From Solirubrobacterales bacterium (GTDB lineage: Bacteria > Actinomycetota > Thermoleophilia > Solirubrobacterales > Solirubrobacteraceae): a stretch of 5,581 nucleotides of DNA. Positions within the stretch are counted from its first letter, which is position 1. The number at the start of each line of letters is the position of its first letter. Shown piece by piece: positions 1-5,581 of this stretch. A model generated the notes under the pieces. That model saw nothing but the letters and a program-made list of their open reading frames with translations. It had not been told where the DNA came from and ran no database searches. Where the stretch lies: contig QHBV01000240.1 in NCBI GenBank assembly GCA_003244035.1, positions 1 through 5,581 on the forward strand, written 5' to 3'. Made by a program: the position numbers and the translations under genes.

Positions 1-38
1 CATAACGCTTCAAACGCAGGATATACCGCGCGGGTCGC

Positions 39-528
39 TCAAACCGCCGTGCCGGAGCGCCCGCCCTCGGCGAGCCGAGCGAGGTTCAACAGCTGCCGCC
101 GGGCCATGATCAGGTCGCCGACCGACAGCAGCGGCGCGACCGCCCGCCAGCGGGCAGTGACGATCTTCAACAGAAGCCGCGTGTCCAAGCCATCGGGGAC
201 GAGCACGTAGGACATGACCACGCCCGCTATCCGAGCGGTCAGTTGCTCACCCGGTGTCACCGCAATGATCTGGCCGAGGCGCCGACCACCGAGCGCACTC
301 GTAAACGACTCGCCGGCGATCGGGTCTGGGAGGCTTCTGAGCTGCTGCGGCGACCGGCGGCCACGGTTGTCGATCCAGTCATACGAGTAAGGGCCCAGCC
401 GGATCTGACCGACCCACGGCCAGACAGGCCGGTGTCGCGCGCACCGAAACTCCCCCCCAAGCCTGAAGCGTCGCGTCGGGCACGATGTCGTCACACGGGT
501 AGCGCCGCTTGACCTCATGCGGCGTCAC
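39..528 (-). pseudogene. SRPBCC-like (polyketide cyclase/START-fold) protein, frameshifted
   Basis: Two conserved-looking blocks lie in different frames. From a GTG at 528 the frame reads MTPHEVKRRYPCDDIVPDAT and continues to a VSVRATPA stretch. The block WPWVGQIRLGPYSYDWIDN follows in the next frame, which then runs open to TGA at 39-41. Removing one base at about 426 joins them into a 162-residue protein reading VRATPAVWPWVGQ across the junction. The YPCDD, WPWxxQ and YSYDW blocks are, from memory, typical of small actinobacterial SRPBCC-fold proteins, a fold that binds hydrophobic ligands. The specific ligand is unknown. No signal peptide or membrane segment is evident. The start is uncertain: there is no good Shine-Dalgarno sequence before the GTG, and the frame is open back to a TGA at 574-576. 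The lesion could be a real mutation or a sequencing error. It is not in a homopolymer run. Confidence 0.6.
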
Positions 529-708
529 CCCCAGCGATCGCCGATCAATGGCGCCGACACGATCGCGCGTGGATCAATCATCGCGGCGACGCTACAGGTC
601 CAGCGCTGTTCGAGGATCCATCCAGCCGCGTTCAGCACACACCGTGGTCCGGGCCGTCTCGGACGATCGCATCCGTGCTTAGACGCCACTCCATCGGGCG
701 ATCGCATT

Positions 709-726
709 GCGACGAGGAGTCGTCGC
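709..726. repeat. Perfect 7-bp inverted repeat with 4-base loop
   Basis: GCGACGA at 709-715 and TCGTCGC at 720-726 are exact reverse complements around the loop GGAG. The repeat sits 69 bases upstream of the EEP start codon. It has no following T tract, so it does not look like an intrinsic terminator. It could be an operator or an mRNA hairpin. A 7-bp palindrome can also arise by chance in GC-rich DNA. Confidence 0.4.
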
Positions 727-780
727 GTCGCTGCTCCTGGCAACGCGGCAGCGGGGGGCCGGCGTGGACGTTTGCCAGCT

Positions 781-787
781 AAGGTGA
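781..787 (+). promoter_or_regulatory. Ribosome binding site of the EEP gene
   Basis: AAGGTGA lies 7 bases before the GTG at 795. It resembles the Shine-Dalgarno consensus and supports this GTG as the start. The protein then begins MIRLITWNV, which places the family's first conserved motif right at the N-terminus, as expected. Confidence 0.65.
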
Positions 788-794
788 CCTCAGC

Positions 795-1607
795 GTGATT
801 CGGTTGATCACCTGGAACGTCGCGCGACGCAGTTCCCGGCTAGTGGGGCAGGCCACCGCGTTAGCCGAGCGGGATCCGGACGTCGTCGCTTTACAGGAGC
901 TCACTCGAAAGACCGTGCCCCTGTGGCGTCACGCGTTTGAGCTGATGGGGCTGGCACATGTGAGCGTTTCAGCTGTGGACGGCGACAGGACCGGCGAGGA
1001 TTCGGGTCCACGAACGATGGTGATGGTCGCGTCGCGGGTCGCGCTTGAGGACGTGGATCAGCCGCTGTCGGTTCCGCGGAGTGAGAGCGCGGTCAGTGTG
1101 CTCGTGTGCGCCTCCTCGGGGCCGCTGGAGGTGTACTGCGTCCATGTTCCGAATGCTGCGAACGGATGGGTGAAGGTCGAGACCCTCCAGGCAGTGCGGC
1201 GCGGGCTCGGGTCACCGGGTCGTGTGCCACGGGTGCTGTGCGGCGACCTGAACACCCCGCGGCGCGAGTTGCCGGACGGCACGACGATCTCGTTCGCGTG
1301 CGACTCGCGAGGGCGGCTGCGTACCGACCGCGGCCCCGAGTGGGATGCCGCCGAGCTCGGCGTCGTGCCGGGTCTTCGTGACCTGGGATACCGCGATGCG
1401 TACCGGACTCTGCACGGCTACGAATCACGGGCGCCGAGCTGGACCTGGAAGACGATCGCCGGCCACAACAGCGGCTGGCGACTTGATCACACCTTCGTCT
1501 CCGCAGCCCTGCTCCCTCGCGCCTGCCAGTACCACCACGAGTGGCGAGAGCAAGGGCTGAGCGATCACTCCGCGCTTGAGACCGATCTGGAGCCGCGCGG
1601 CAGCTGA
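795..1607 (+). CDS. Endonuclease/exonuclease/phosphatase (EEP) family protein
   Basis: This 270-residue protein has the exonuclease III/DNase I-type fold of metal-dependent phosphoesterases. The motifs appear in the expected order: TWNV with Asn8, LQEL with metal-binding Glu35, CVHVPN with His117, GDLNTPR with Asp151 and Asn153, WRLDHTF with Asp231 and His232, and the terminal SDHSAL with Asp257 and His258. The spacing closely matches the known exonuclease III active site, and no catalytic residue appears to be missing. The EEP family includes AP endonucleases, nucleases, sphingomyelinases and inositol phosphatases, so the substrate cannot be fixed from this sequence. It is probably a nuclease or nucleotide phosphoesterase. 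The N-terminus has no signal peptide and the protein has no membrane segment, so it is likely cytoplasmic. It appears monocistronic: the upstream gene is divergent and the downstream gene convergent. The GTG start is supported by the AAGGTGA at 781-787. Confidence 0.9.
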   Translation: MIRLITWNVARRSSRLVGQATALAERDPDVVALQELTRKTVPLWRHAFELMGLAHVSVSAVDGDRTGEDSGPRTMVMVASRVALEDVDQPLSVPRSESAVSVLVCASSGPLEVYCVHVPNAANGWVKVETLQAVRRGLGSPGRVPRVLCGDLNTPRRELPDGTTISFACDSRGRLRTDRGPEWDAAELGVVPGLRDLGYRDAYRTLHGYESRAPSWTWKTIAGHNSGWRLDHTFVSAALLPRACQYHHEWREQGLSDHSALETDLEPRGS

Positions 1608-2115
1608 GAGCGCAGTCCGCCAGAGGAGCCGTCGTGACAGGGGCAGCCGTCGTGCGGGCCTCCGCGTGACGGCGCCGCCTCCAACAAGCGGAGTTGATGG
1701 CCCGGCCGCAGCTCGCACCACCGCGGACGATTGCTTTACCCGAGCCAGAGATTCCCAATCGGTCTGCGTTTGCGTATCCAGGGCCATGACTGCCGCCCTC
1801 GGCTCCGCCAACTCGAGAAGCGGACGCGGTGCGCTCATGCCCCCTCGGGCGACAAGGCAGACGTCTTCGTTAGAGCCGGTGGCCCACGGGTTGGGCGTGG
1901 CTGCGATCTCGGCGGCCCACATCGGTGTCTTTGGCGGCGTTGGTGCGTCCCACGCGTCGGTTTTCCGCTGGGCGCCACCGCTGCGGCGTAGCCGGTGACG
2001 GCGCGGCGTGACCCTCACCCGTGCCGTGCCGATCGCCGCTCCCATCGGGCGTTTTCGAACGGTAGAAGAGGTCGGCCGACGCACTGCGGCGGCGCCGGTG
2101 CCGTGGCGCGCCATC
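1608..2115. other. Gene-free stretch between convergent genes
   Basis: These 508 bases lie between the stop of the EEP gene and the stop of the acyl-CoA synthetase gene. Open frames span it on both strands (for example to a stop at 1998 on plus, and a minus-strand frame starting at 2114). Their translations are rich in Arg, Ala and Pro, show no motif I recognise, and use mixed codons including AGA, AGG, TTA and GTA. I read them as chance open frames in GC-rich DNA or decayed sequence. Both flanking transcripts should end here, but I found no clear stem-loop followed by a T run. Confidence 0.5.
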
Positions 2116-3786
2116 TCACCCTGCCGACCGGCTCGCCTCTCTATCGCGGAGCTCGCGCCGGAGGATCTTGCCGCTTGCGGTCTTCGGCAGCTCCTCGATG
2201 AACTCGATCTGGCGCGGATACTTGTAGGCCGCGATGCGCTCCTTGCAGAACGCGATCAGGGACTCCTCAGTGACGGACTCTCCGGGTTTCAGGCTAACGA
2301 ACGCCTTGACCGTCTCGCCGCGGTACTCGTCAGGGACTCCGACGACGGCGGCCTCGCGGACGGCGCCGTGTCCATACAGCGCGTCCTCGACGTCACGTGG
2401 CCAGACCTTGTATCCGGCCGCGTTGATCAGATCCTTCTTGCGGTCGACGAGAAAGAACCAGCCGTCGTCGTTCATGAAGCCGACATCACCGGTGTGGAGC
2501 GCGCCGCCGGGAATGGCGTGCTCTGTCTCCTCCGGCTTGTCCCAGTATCCGGATACGACCTGGGGACCGGAGGTGACGAACTCCCCGATCTCGCCGGGAG
2601 GGAGGTCCTTGCCCTCCTCGTCCACCACGTGGACGACGGTGTTGAAGATCGGCACGCCGACCGACAATGCTCCGGAGGCAGGGTCCACCGGCGCGCGGGT
2701 TCCGATCGGTACGCAGTGCGACGGGGAGGTCGTCTCGGTCAATCCATAGATATTGTGGATGTAGGCGCCAAACTTCTTCTCGTACGCCTCCACGGTGGCG
2801 GGAGCGATTGGGGCCCCACCGCTGACGATCTTGCTGAACATCGGAATAGCTCTCTGCGCCGCGGTGGGAGCATTCATCAACGCGATGAACACGGTGATCG
2901 AAGCGACCGTGAAGGTCACGCCATGGCGCTCGATGAGGTCCAGGGCGGTATCCGCGTCAAAGCGGTAGCTCATCACGATCGGCATGCCGACCAGCAGGCC
3001 GGCGGCCAGATTCCCGATCAGGCCGGTGATATGAAAGAACGGCGCCACGCCGAAGACGACGTCGTCGTCGTCGAGCCCGACCCAATCTCGATAGGCCTGC
3101 GCGTTGAAGACGACGTTTCGGTGGCTGTTCATCGCCCCTTTTGAAGGACCGGTAGTCCCGGACGTGTAGGTCAGAAATGCGACATCGTCTGGCCCGAGCG
3201 CCGCAGTCGCGGGAGTCTCCCCGCGGTGGCTCCCGACGACCTCGAGCAGGTCGAGCGTGGCGTCGTCCCGGTCGCGCTGCGCGTCCCTCAGCAGCGCCGG
3301 CGGCTGATCGAGGAAGTCCAGCTCCGAGGTGGTGATCACCGTGCGCACGGCCGTGTCCGGCACGACCTCTCGCGCCACCTCGTGCCACAGCGACTCGAGC
3401 GTGATCAGCACCGCGGCTCCCGAGTCTGCCAGTTGCGCCCCCAGCTCCTTGTGCTTGAGCATCGGACTGACCGAGACCATGATGCCGCCGGCTTTCCAGG
3501 TGGCGATCATCGCGATCGGGAACTGCGGGAGGTTCTGCAGATAGACCGCGAGCCGTTCACCGCGCTCAAATCCCTCGGCTTGAAGACCCGCGGCTAGGGC
3601 GTCAGTGATCTCGCTCAGCGCGCCGTAGCTGAGCGCGGTGTCGAAGTACCAGAGCGCCGGCTTCTCGGGACAGCGAGCGGCCGTGTGCTCGAACACGGCC
3701 AGCATGCTCTGATGCTCGGGCTTGATCTCGTGCGGAACCCCATGGGCATACAGCTCGAGCCAGGGCCGCTCGTCGTAAGCATTCAT
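2116..3786 (-). CDS. Acyl-CoA synthetase (AMP-forming, FadD-like)
   Basis: This 556-residue enzyme of the adenylate-forming (ANL) superfamily would activate a carboxylic acid with ATP to an acyl-AMP and then form the CoA thioester. Counting from the ATG at 3786, visible motifs are: the phosphate-binding loop TYTSGTTGPSKG at about 206-217, VSGGAP near 322-326, YGLTET at 347-352, HTGD at 431-434, the hinge region DRKKD at 448-452, and the C-terminal PKTASGK at 534-540 with catalytic Lys540. The length is normal for medium- or long-chain acyl-CoA ligases. The substrate is not readable from sequence; fatty, hydroxy or aromatic acids are all possible. No signal peptide is seen, so it is cytoplasmic. 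It is the last gene of the apparent three-gene operon, 21 bases after the lactonase. A TTG at 3804 would add six residues, but the ATG at 3786 has the better-placed ribosome binding site. Confidence 0.93.
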   Translation of the reverse strand: MNAYDERPWLELYAHGVPHEIKPEHQSMLAVFEHTAARCPEKPALWYFDTALSYGALSEITDALAAGLQAEGFERGERLAVYLQNLPQFPIAMIATWKAGGIMVSVSPMLKHKELGAQLADSGAAVLITLESLWHEVAREVVPDTAVRTVITTSELDFLDQPPALLRDAQRDRDDATLDLLEVVGSHRGETPATAALGPDDVAFLTYTSGTTGPSKGAMNSHRNVVFNAQAYRDWVGLDDDDVVFGVAPFFHITGLIGNLAAGLLVGMPIVMSYRFDADTALDLIERHGVTFTVASITVFIALMNAPTAAQRAIPMFSKIVSGGAPIAPATVEAYEKKFGAYIHNIYGLTETTSPSHCVPIGTRAPVDPASGALSVGVPIFNTVVHVVDEEGKDLPPGEIGEFVTSGPQVVSGYWDKPEETEHAIPGGALHTGDVGFMNDDGWFFLVDRKKDLINAAGYKVWPRDVEDALYGHGAVREAAVVGVPDEYRGETVKAFVSLKPGESVTEESLIAFCKERIAAYKYPRQIEFIEELPKTASGKILRRELRDREASRSAG

Positions 3787-3794
3787 GCTCCGGG

Positions 3795-3800
3795 TCTCCC
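3795..3800 (-). promoter_or_regulatory. Ribosome binding site deciding the acyl-CoA synthetase start
   Basis: On the minus strand GGGAGA lies 8 bases before the ATG at 3786. This spacing fits a Shine-Dalgarno site and favours that ATG over the in-frame TTG at 3804. The TTG lies three bases after the lactonase stop codon and has only a GAGGG directly abutting it. Confidence 0.6.
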
Positions 3801-3807
3801 GCAACCC

Positions 3808-4653
3808 TCAGTCGTACGCCTCCGGGACATGCTTGAACGTCGGCCAAGCGTCGGGGTCATGCCCAGTCACCACCGTCGCGTCGCTGCGGGCAGCGATGCG
3901 CCGCAGCTTCTTGACCGAGCGCACAGCGTCGACCGCGGATGCGAGGAAGCCGGGCAGCGCCTTCTCCTCCCAATGATCCGTGGTGTATGCGGCGTCGACG
4001 GTGAGCAGCATCGTGCCCGAGTTGGGCAGCGTGACCTCGAACGACTGGTGGCCGGGTGCGTGTCCGGGCGTCTGCCAGCAGCGGATCGTGCCGTCGCCGA
4101 AGACGTCGTAGCCGTCCTCGGTGTCCCCCAGCAATGCCCAAGGGACCCCGGGCTTGTTGTAGTCCTTTTGGATGTAACCGCCAGCGGCGAACCAGTCCGG
4201 AGCGAAGGCATACTCGTACTCGGTTCGCGTCGCGATGACCTCCGCGTTGGGGAACTCATGCACGGCGCCGAGGGCACCGGTGTGGTCGAGGTGCAGGTGG
4301 GACTGCAGCACGTAGCGCACGTCGGCGGGATCAAATCCGGCGGACTTCATCGCCGGGATGCAGGCCTGCTCGGGGGTCATCTTCGGCCAGTACACGGCGG
4401 TGATGTCGCCCCAGTGTGCTTTCGCATCGGTGGCGCACTCGGCGGCGTTCCCGCCGTCGATGACGACCAGCCCGCGGGGGTGCTCGATCAGGTACCACGG
4501 TACGGGGACCTCGTATTCCTCTCCCACCCCTTGGTTCATCTTGATGTTTTCGAGGTGGCACTTGAGCGTGCCGCACTCAAACATGTGCAGCCTCACGCCC
4601 TGGGGGACGGAATTGCGATTCTTCTGGGCGGTTGCGGTTTCCATCGTGGTCAT
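3808..4653 (-). CDS. MBL-fold lactonase, N-acyl homoserine lactonase (AttM/AiiA-like) family
   Basis: This 281-residue metallo-beta-lactamase-fold protein carries the full dinuclear metal site of the AHL-lactonase group. The core motif SHLHLDHTG gives His119, His121, Asp123 and His124. TPGHAPGHQS supplies His198, TVDAAY supplies bridging Asp220 plus Tyr223 (equivalent to the AiiA active-site Tyr), and TGHD supplies His265. Members hydrolyse lactone rings, either N-acyl homoserine lactones (quorum quenching) or simple gamma-lactones such as gamma-butyrolactone. The adjacent dehydrogenase of the transhydrogenase type favours a catabolic lactone here, but this is inference. The protein is slightly longer than AiiA (about 250 residues) and has no signal peptide. 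The start at ATG 4653 is chosen because of the AAGGAGAG at 4663-4670; a second ATG three codons in is too far from it. It sits between the iron dehydrogenase and the acyl-CoA synthetase, with gaps of 34 and 21 bases. Confidence 0.9.
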   Translation of the reverse strand: MTTMETATAQKNRNSVPQGVRLHMFECGTLKCHLENIKMNQGVGEEYEVPVPWYLIEHPRGLVVIDGGNAAECATDAKAHWGDITAVYWPKMTPEQACIPAMKSAGFDPADVRYVLQSHLHLDHTGALGAVHEFPNAEVIATRTEYEYAFAPDWFAAGGYIQKDYNKPGVPWALLGDTEDGYDVFGDGTIRCWQTPGHAPGHQSFEVTLPNSGTMLLTVDAAYTTDHWEEKALPGFLASAVDAVRSVKKLRRIAARSDATVVTGHDPDAWPTFKHVPEAYD

Positions 4654-4662
4654 CGTGCGGTG

Positions 4663-4670
4663 CTCTCCTT
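4663..4670 (-). promoter_or_regulatory. Strong ribosome binding site of the lactonase gene
   Basis: On the minus strand AAGGAGAG ends 9 bases before the ATG at 4653. It is the best Shine-Dalgarno match in the window and lies wholly in the 34-base gap after the dehydrogenase stop. This suggests the lactonase is translated efficiently and independently of its upstream neighbour. Confidence 0.75.
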
Positions 4671-4687
4671 CGGCAATGTTCTTGGGA

Positions 4688-5581
4688 CTACCAGTTGGTC
4701 ATGGACGCCGTGATGATATGGCGCAGGTCGTCCTCGTCGACCTCCTTCGGCGCGACCGCCAGCAGGCGCTGTTGTTTGAGCGCGCCGTCGACGAGCACGG
4801 GGACGTCGTCCTCGGTGTAGCCGAACTCCGCCACGCCGCGGGGCGCGTCGATGTCCTTCATCAGCTCGCGGAGGAGGTCCGGCAGCGTGTCGGGGCCGGG
4901 ATCGGTGAGCGGCTCGCCGGCGAGCAACTCCGCCACCTGGTGATGGCGTTCGGGCATCGCGTCGTAGGTGAACCGGAACGCGGCCGGTGCGGTGACGATC
5001 ACCGAGTGGCCGTGGGGGACGAAGGGATGGTCGTCGGGATAGCCGGCGGGCTGATATTCGTGCTTCACCGAGGCGATCGGGTAGGCGCAGGAGTGCGGTA
5101 TGTGCACGCCGGCGGAACCGAAGCCGACGCCCGCCATCGTTGCGGCGAGCATCATGTACCCACGAGCCTCGACGTCGTCGCGATCGGCGACCGCCCGGCG
5201 AAGGTAGCGGCCCCCGAACTCGAGCGCCTTGGCCGACCACACGTCCGCGACCGGATTGGATCCTTGATACGGCGGCCGGTCGTCGGGTGAATCGGGCCGC
5301 GCACGGCTGTCGAACGGTTTTGAGAGAAACGACTCGGCGGCGTGGCAAACCACATCGAGCCCGGTCGATGAGGTCACCTCCGGCCCCAGCGAGCGCACCA
5401 GGTCGGGGTCGACAATCGCCTGCGTCGCGCGCAGGTAACGGTGCGAGATCCCCGTCTTGACCTTGAGGTCGGGAATGTCGAGCACCGCCACCGTCGTCGC
5501 CTCAGAGCCGGTTCCGGAGGTGGTCGGGATCGCCAGGTGCGGCTTGAGCGGCGACGGCGGCTTCTTGCCCTCTCCGACCGG
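4688..5581 (-). CDS. Hydroxyacid-oxoacid transhydrogenase-like iron alcohol dehydrogenase (partial, N-terminus off the right edge)
   Basis: The open frame runs from the right edge to TAG at 4688-4690 and gives 297 visible residues; the N-terminal part lies outside the window. It is a group III iron-containing alcohol dehydrogenase. Visible features (numbered from the edge) are the nucleotide-binding PTTSGTGSE at 19-27 and metal ligands Asp76 and His80 in GLDVVCHAAES, His163 in VHIPHSCAYP, and His190 in FVPHGHS. Blocks such as RPPYQGSNPVADVWS, GVGFGSAGVH and GYPDDHPFVPHG resemble human ADHFE1. That enzyme moves hydride from 4-hydroxybutyrate to 2-oxoglutarate, giving succinic semialdehyde and D-2-hydroxyglutarate. 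A plain NAD-dependent hydroxy-acid dehydrogenase remains possible. A GTG at 5491 could be mistaken for a start, but the conserved nucleotide-binding motif lies upstream in the same frame, so it is internal. It is the first visible gene of the operon; the promoter is outside the window. Confidence 0.9.
   Translation of the reverse strand, partial: PVGEGKKPPSPLKPHLAIPTTSGTGSEATTVAVLDIPDLKVKTGISHRYLRATQAIVDPDLVRSLGPEVTSSTGLDVVCHAAESFLSKPFDSRARPDSPDDRPPYQGSNPVADVWSAKALEFGGRYLRRAVADRDDVEARGYMMLAATMAGVGFGSAGVHIPHSCAYPIASVKHEYQPAGYPDDHPFVPHGHSVIVTAPAAFRFTYDAMPERHHQVAELLAGEPLTDPGPDTLPDLLRELMKDIDAPRGVAEFGYTEDDVPVLVDGALKQQRLLAVAPKEVDEDDLRHIITASMTNW

Larger units (their letters stand above)
529..794. 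other. Intergenic gap between divergent genes
   Basis: These 266 bases separate the minus-strand SRPBCC-like pseudogene from the plus-strand EEP gene, so promoters for both should lie here. I see no convincing -35/-10 pair. Short open frames exist on both strands but give arginine-rich or proline-rich translations that I do not recognise. The gap holds one perfect hairpin (709-726) and several CGATCG-containing sites. Confidence 0.5.

Noticed and set aside
534..705. GCGATCGC octamers (534-541 and 698-705) resembling the cyanobacterial HIP1 repeat
   Set aside because: There are only two perfect copies, in GC-rich DNA with no cyanobacterial genes around them. They are probably chance CGATCG-type palindromes.
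1627..1654. Direct repeat AGCCGTCGTG at 1627-1636 and 1645-1654
   Set aside because: There are two 10-base copies only, with no further copies or structure. Such repeats are expected by chance in GC-rich sequence.
1995..2012. GTGAC...GTGAC around 1995-2012 as a possible terminator stem downstream of the acyl-CoA synthetase
   Set aside because: The two arms are direct, not inverted, repeats, and there is no T tract on either strand.
1425..2114. 229-residue minus-strand open frame overlapping the end of the EEP gene and the convergent gap
   Set aside because: About 180 bases lie antisense to the well-supported EEP gene. The translation is rich in Arg, Ala and Pro, has no recognisable motif, and has no good ribosome binding site evident.
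2008..3144. 378-residue plus-strand open frame
   Set aside because: It lies almost wholly antisense to the acyl-CoA synthetase, whose motifs are unmistakable. Its Asp/Arg/Val-rich translation is a typical shadow frame.
3685..4713. 342-residue plus-strand open frame
   Set aside because: It is antisense to the lactonase and the start of the acyl-CoA synthetase, and is a shadow of GC-rich codons.
4358..5290. 310-residue plus-strand open frame
   Set aside because: It is antisense to the lactonase and iron dehydrogenase, both of which carry complete active-site motifs.

Overview
The window is GC-rich DNA from what is most likely an actinobacterium. This rests on the high GC content, the GTG start of the first intact gene, GC-rich third codon positions, long non-coding shadow frames, and the style of the encoded proteins. 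I cannot name the genus from sequence alone.

Left part (1-2115). A small gene for an SRPBCC-like protein lies on the minus strand at 39-528. It appears to be broken by one extra base near 426: the conserved N-terminal block and the conserved WPW/YSYDW block are in different frames. After a 266-base gap comes one plus-strand gene, 795-1607. It encodes a 270-residue endonuclease/exonuclease/phosphatase (EEP) family metallo-phosphoesterase with all the usual catalytic motifs. The following 508 bases (1608-2115) separate convergent genes, and I recognise no gene in them.

Right part (2116-5581). Three minus-strand genes are closely spaced and probably form one operon, transcribed right to left. 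The first is a hydroxyacid-oxoacid transhydrogenase-like iron alcohol dehydrogenase, cut by the right edge of the window. After 34 bases comes an AttM/AiiA-like metallo-beta-lactamase-fold lactonase with all its metal ligands. After another 21 bases comes an acyl-CoA synthetase of the adenylate-forming superfamily.

Taken together, the three enzymes suggest lactone catabolism. The lactonase would open a lactone to a hydroxy acid, the iron enzyme would oxidise the hydroxyl group (the 4-hydroxybutyrate step in its characterised relatives), and the ligase would make a CoA thioester. The lactonase plus iron-dehydrogenase pair resembles blcC/blcB (attM/attL) of the Agrobacterium gamma-butyrolactone operon, but here an acyl-CoA synthetase sits next to them. 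The pathway is inference; the family assignments are well supported.
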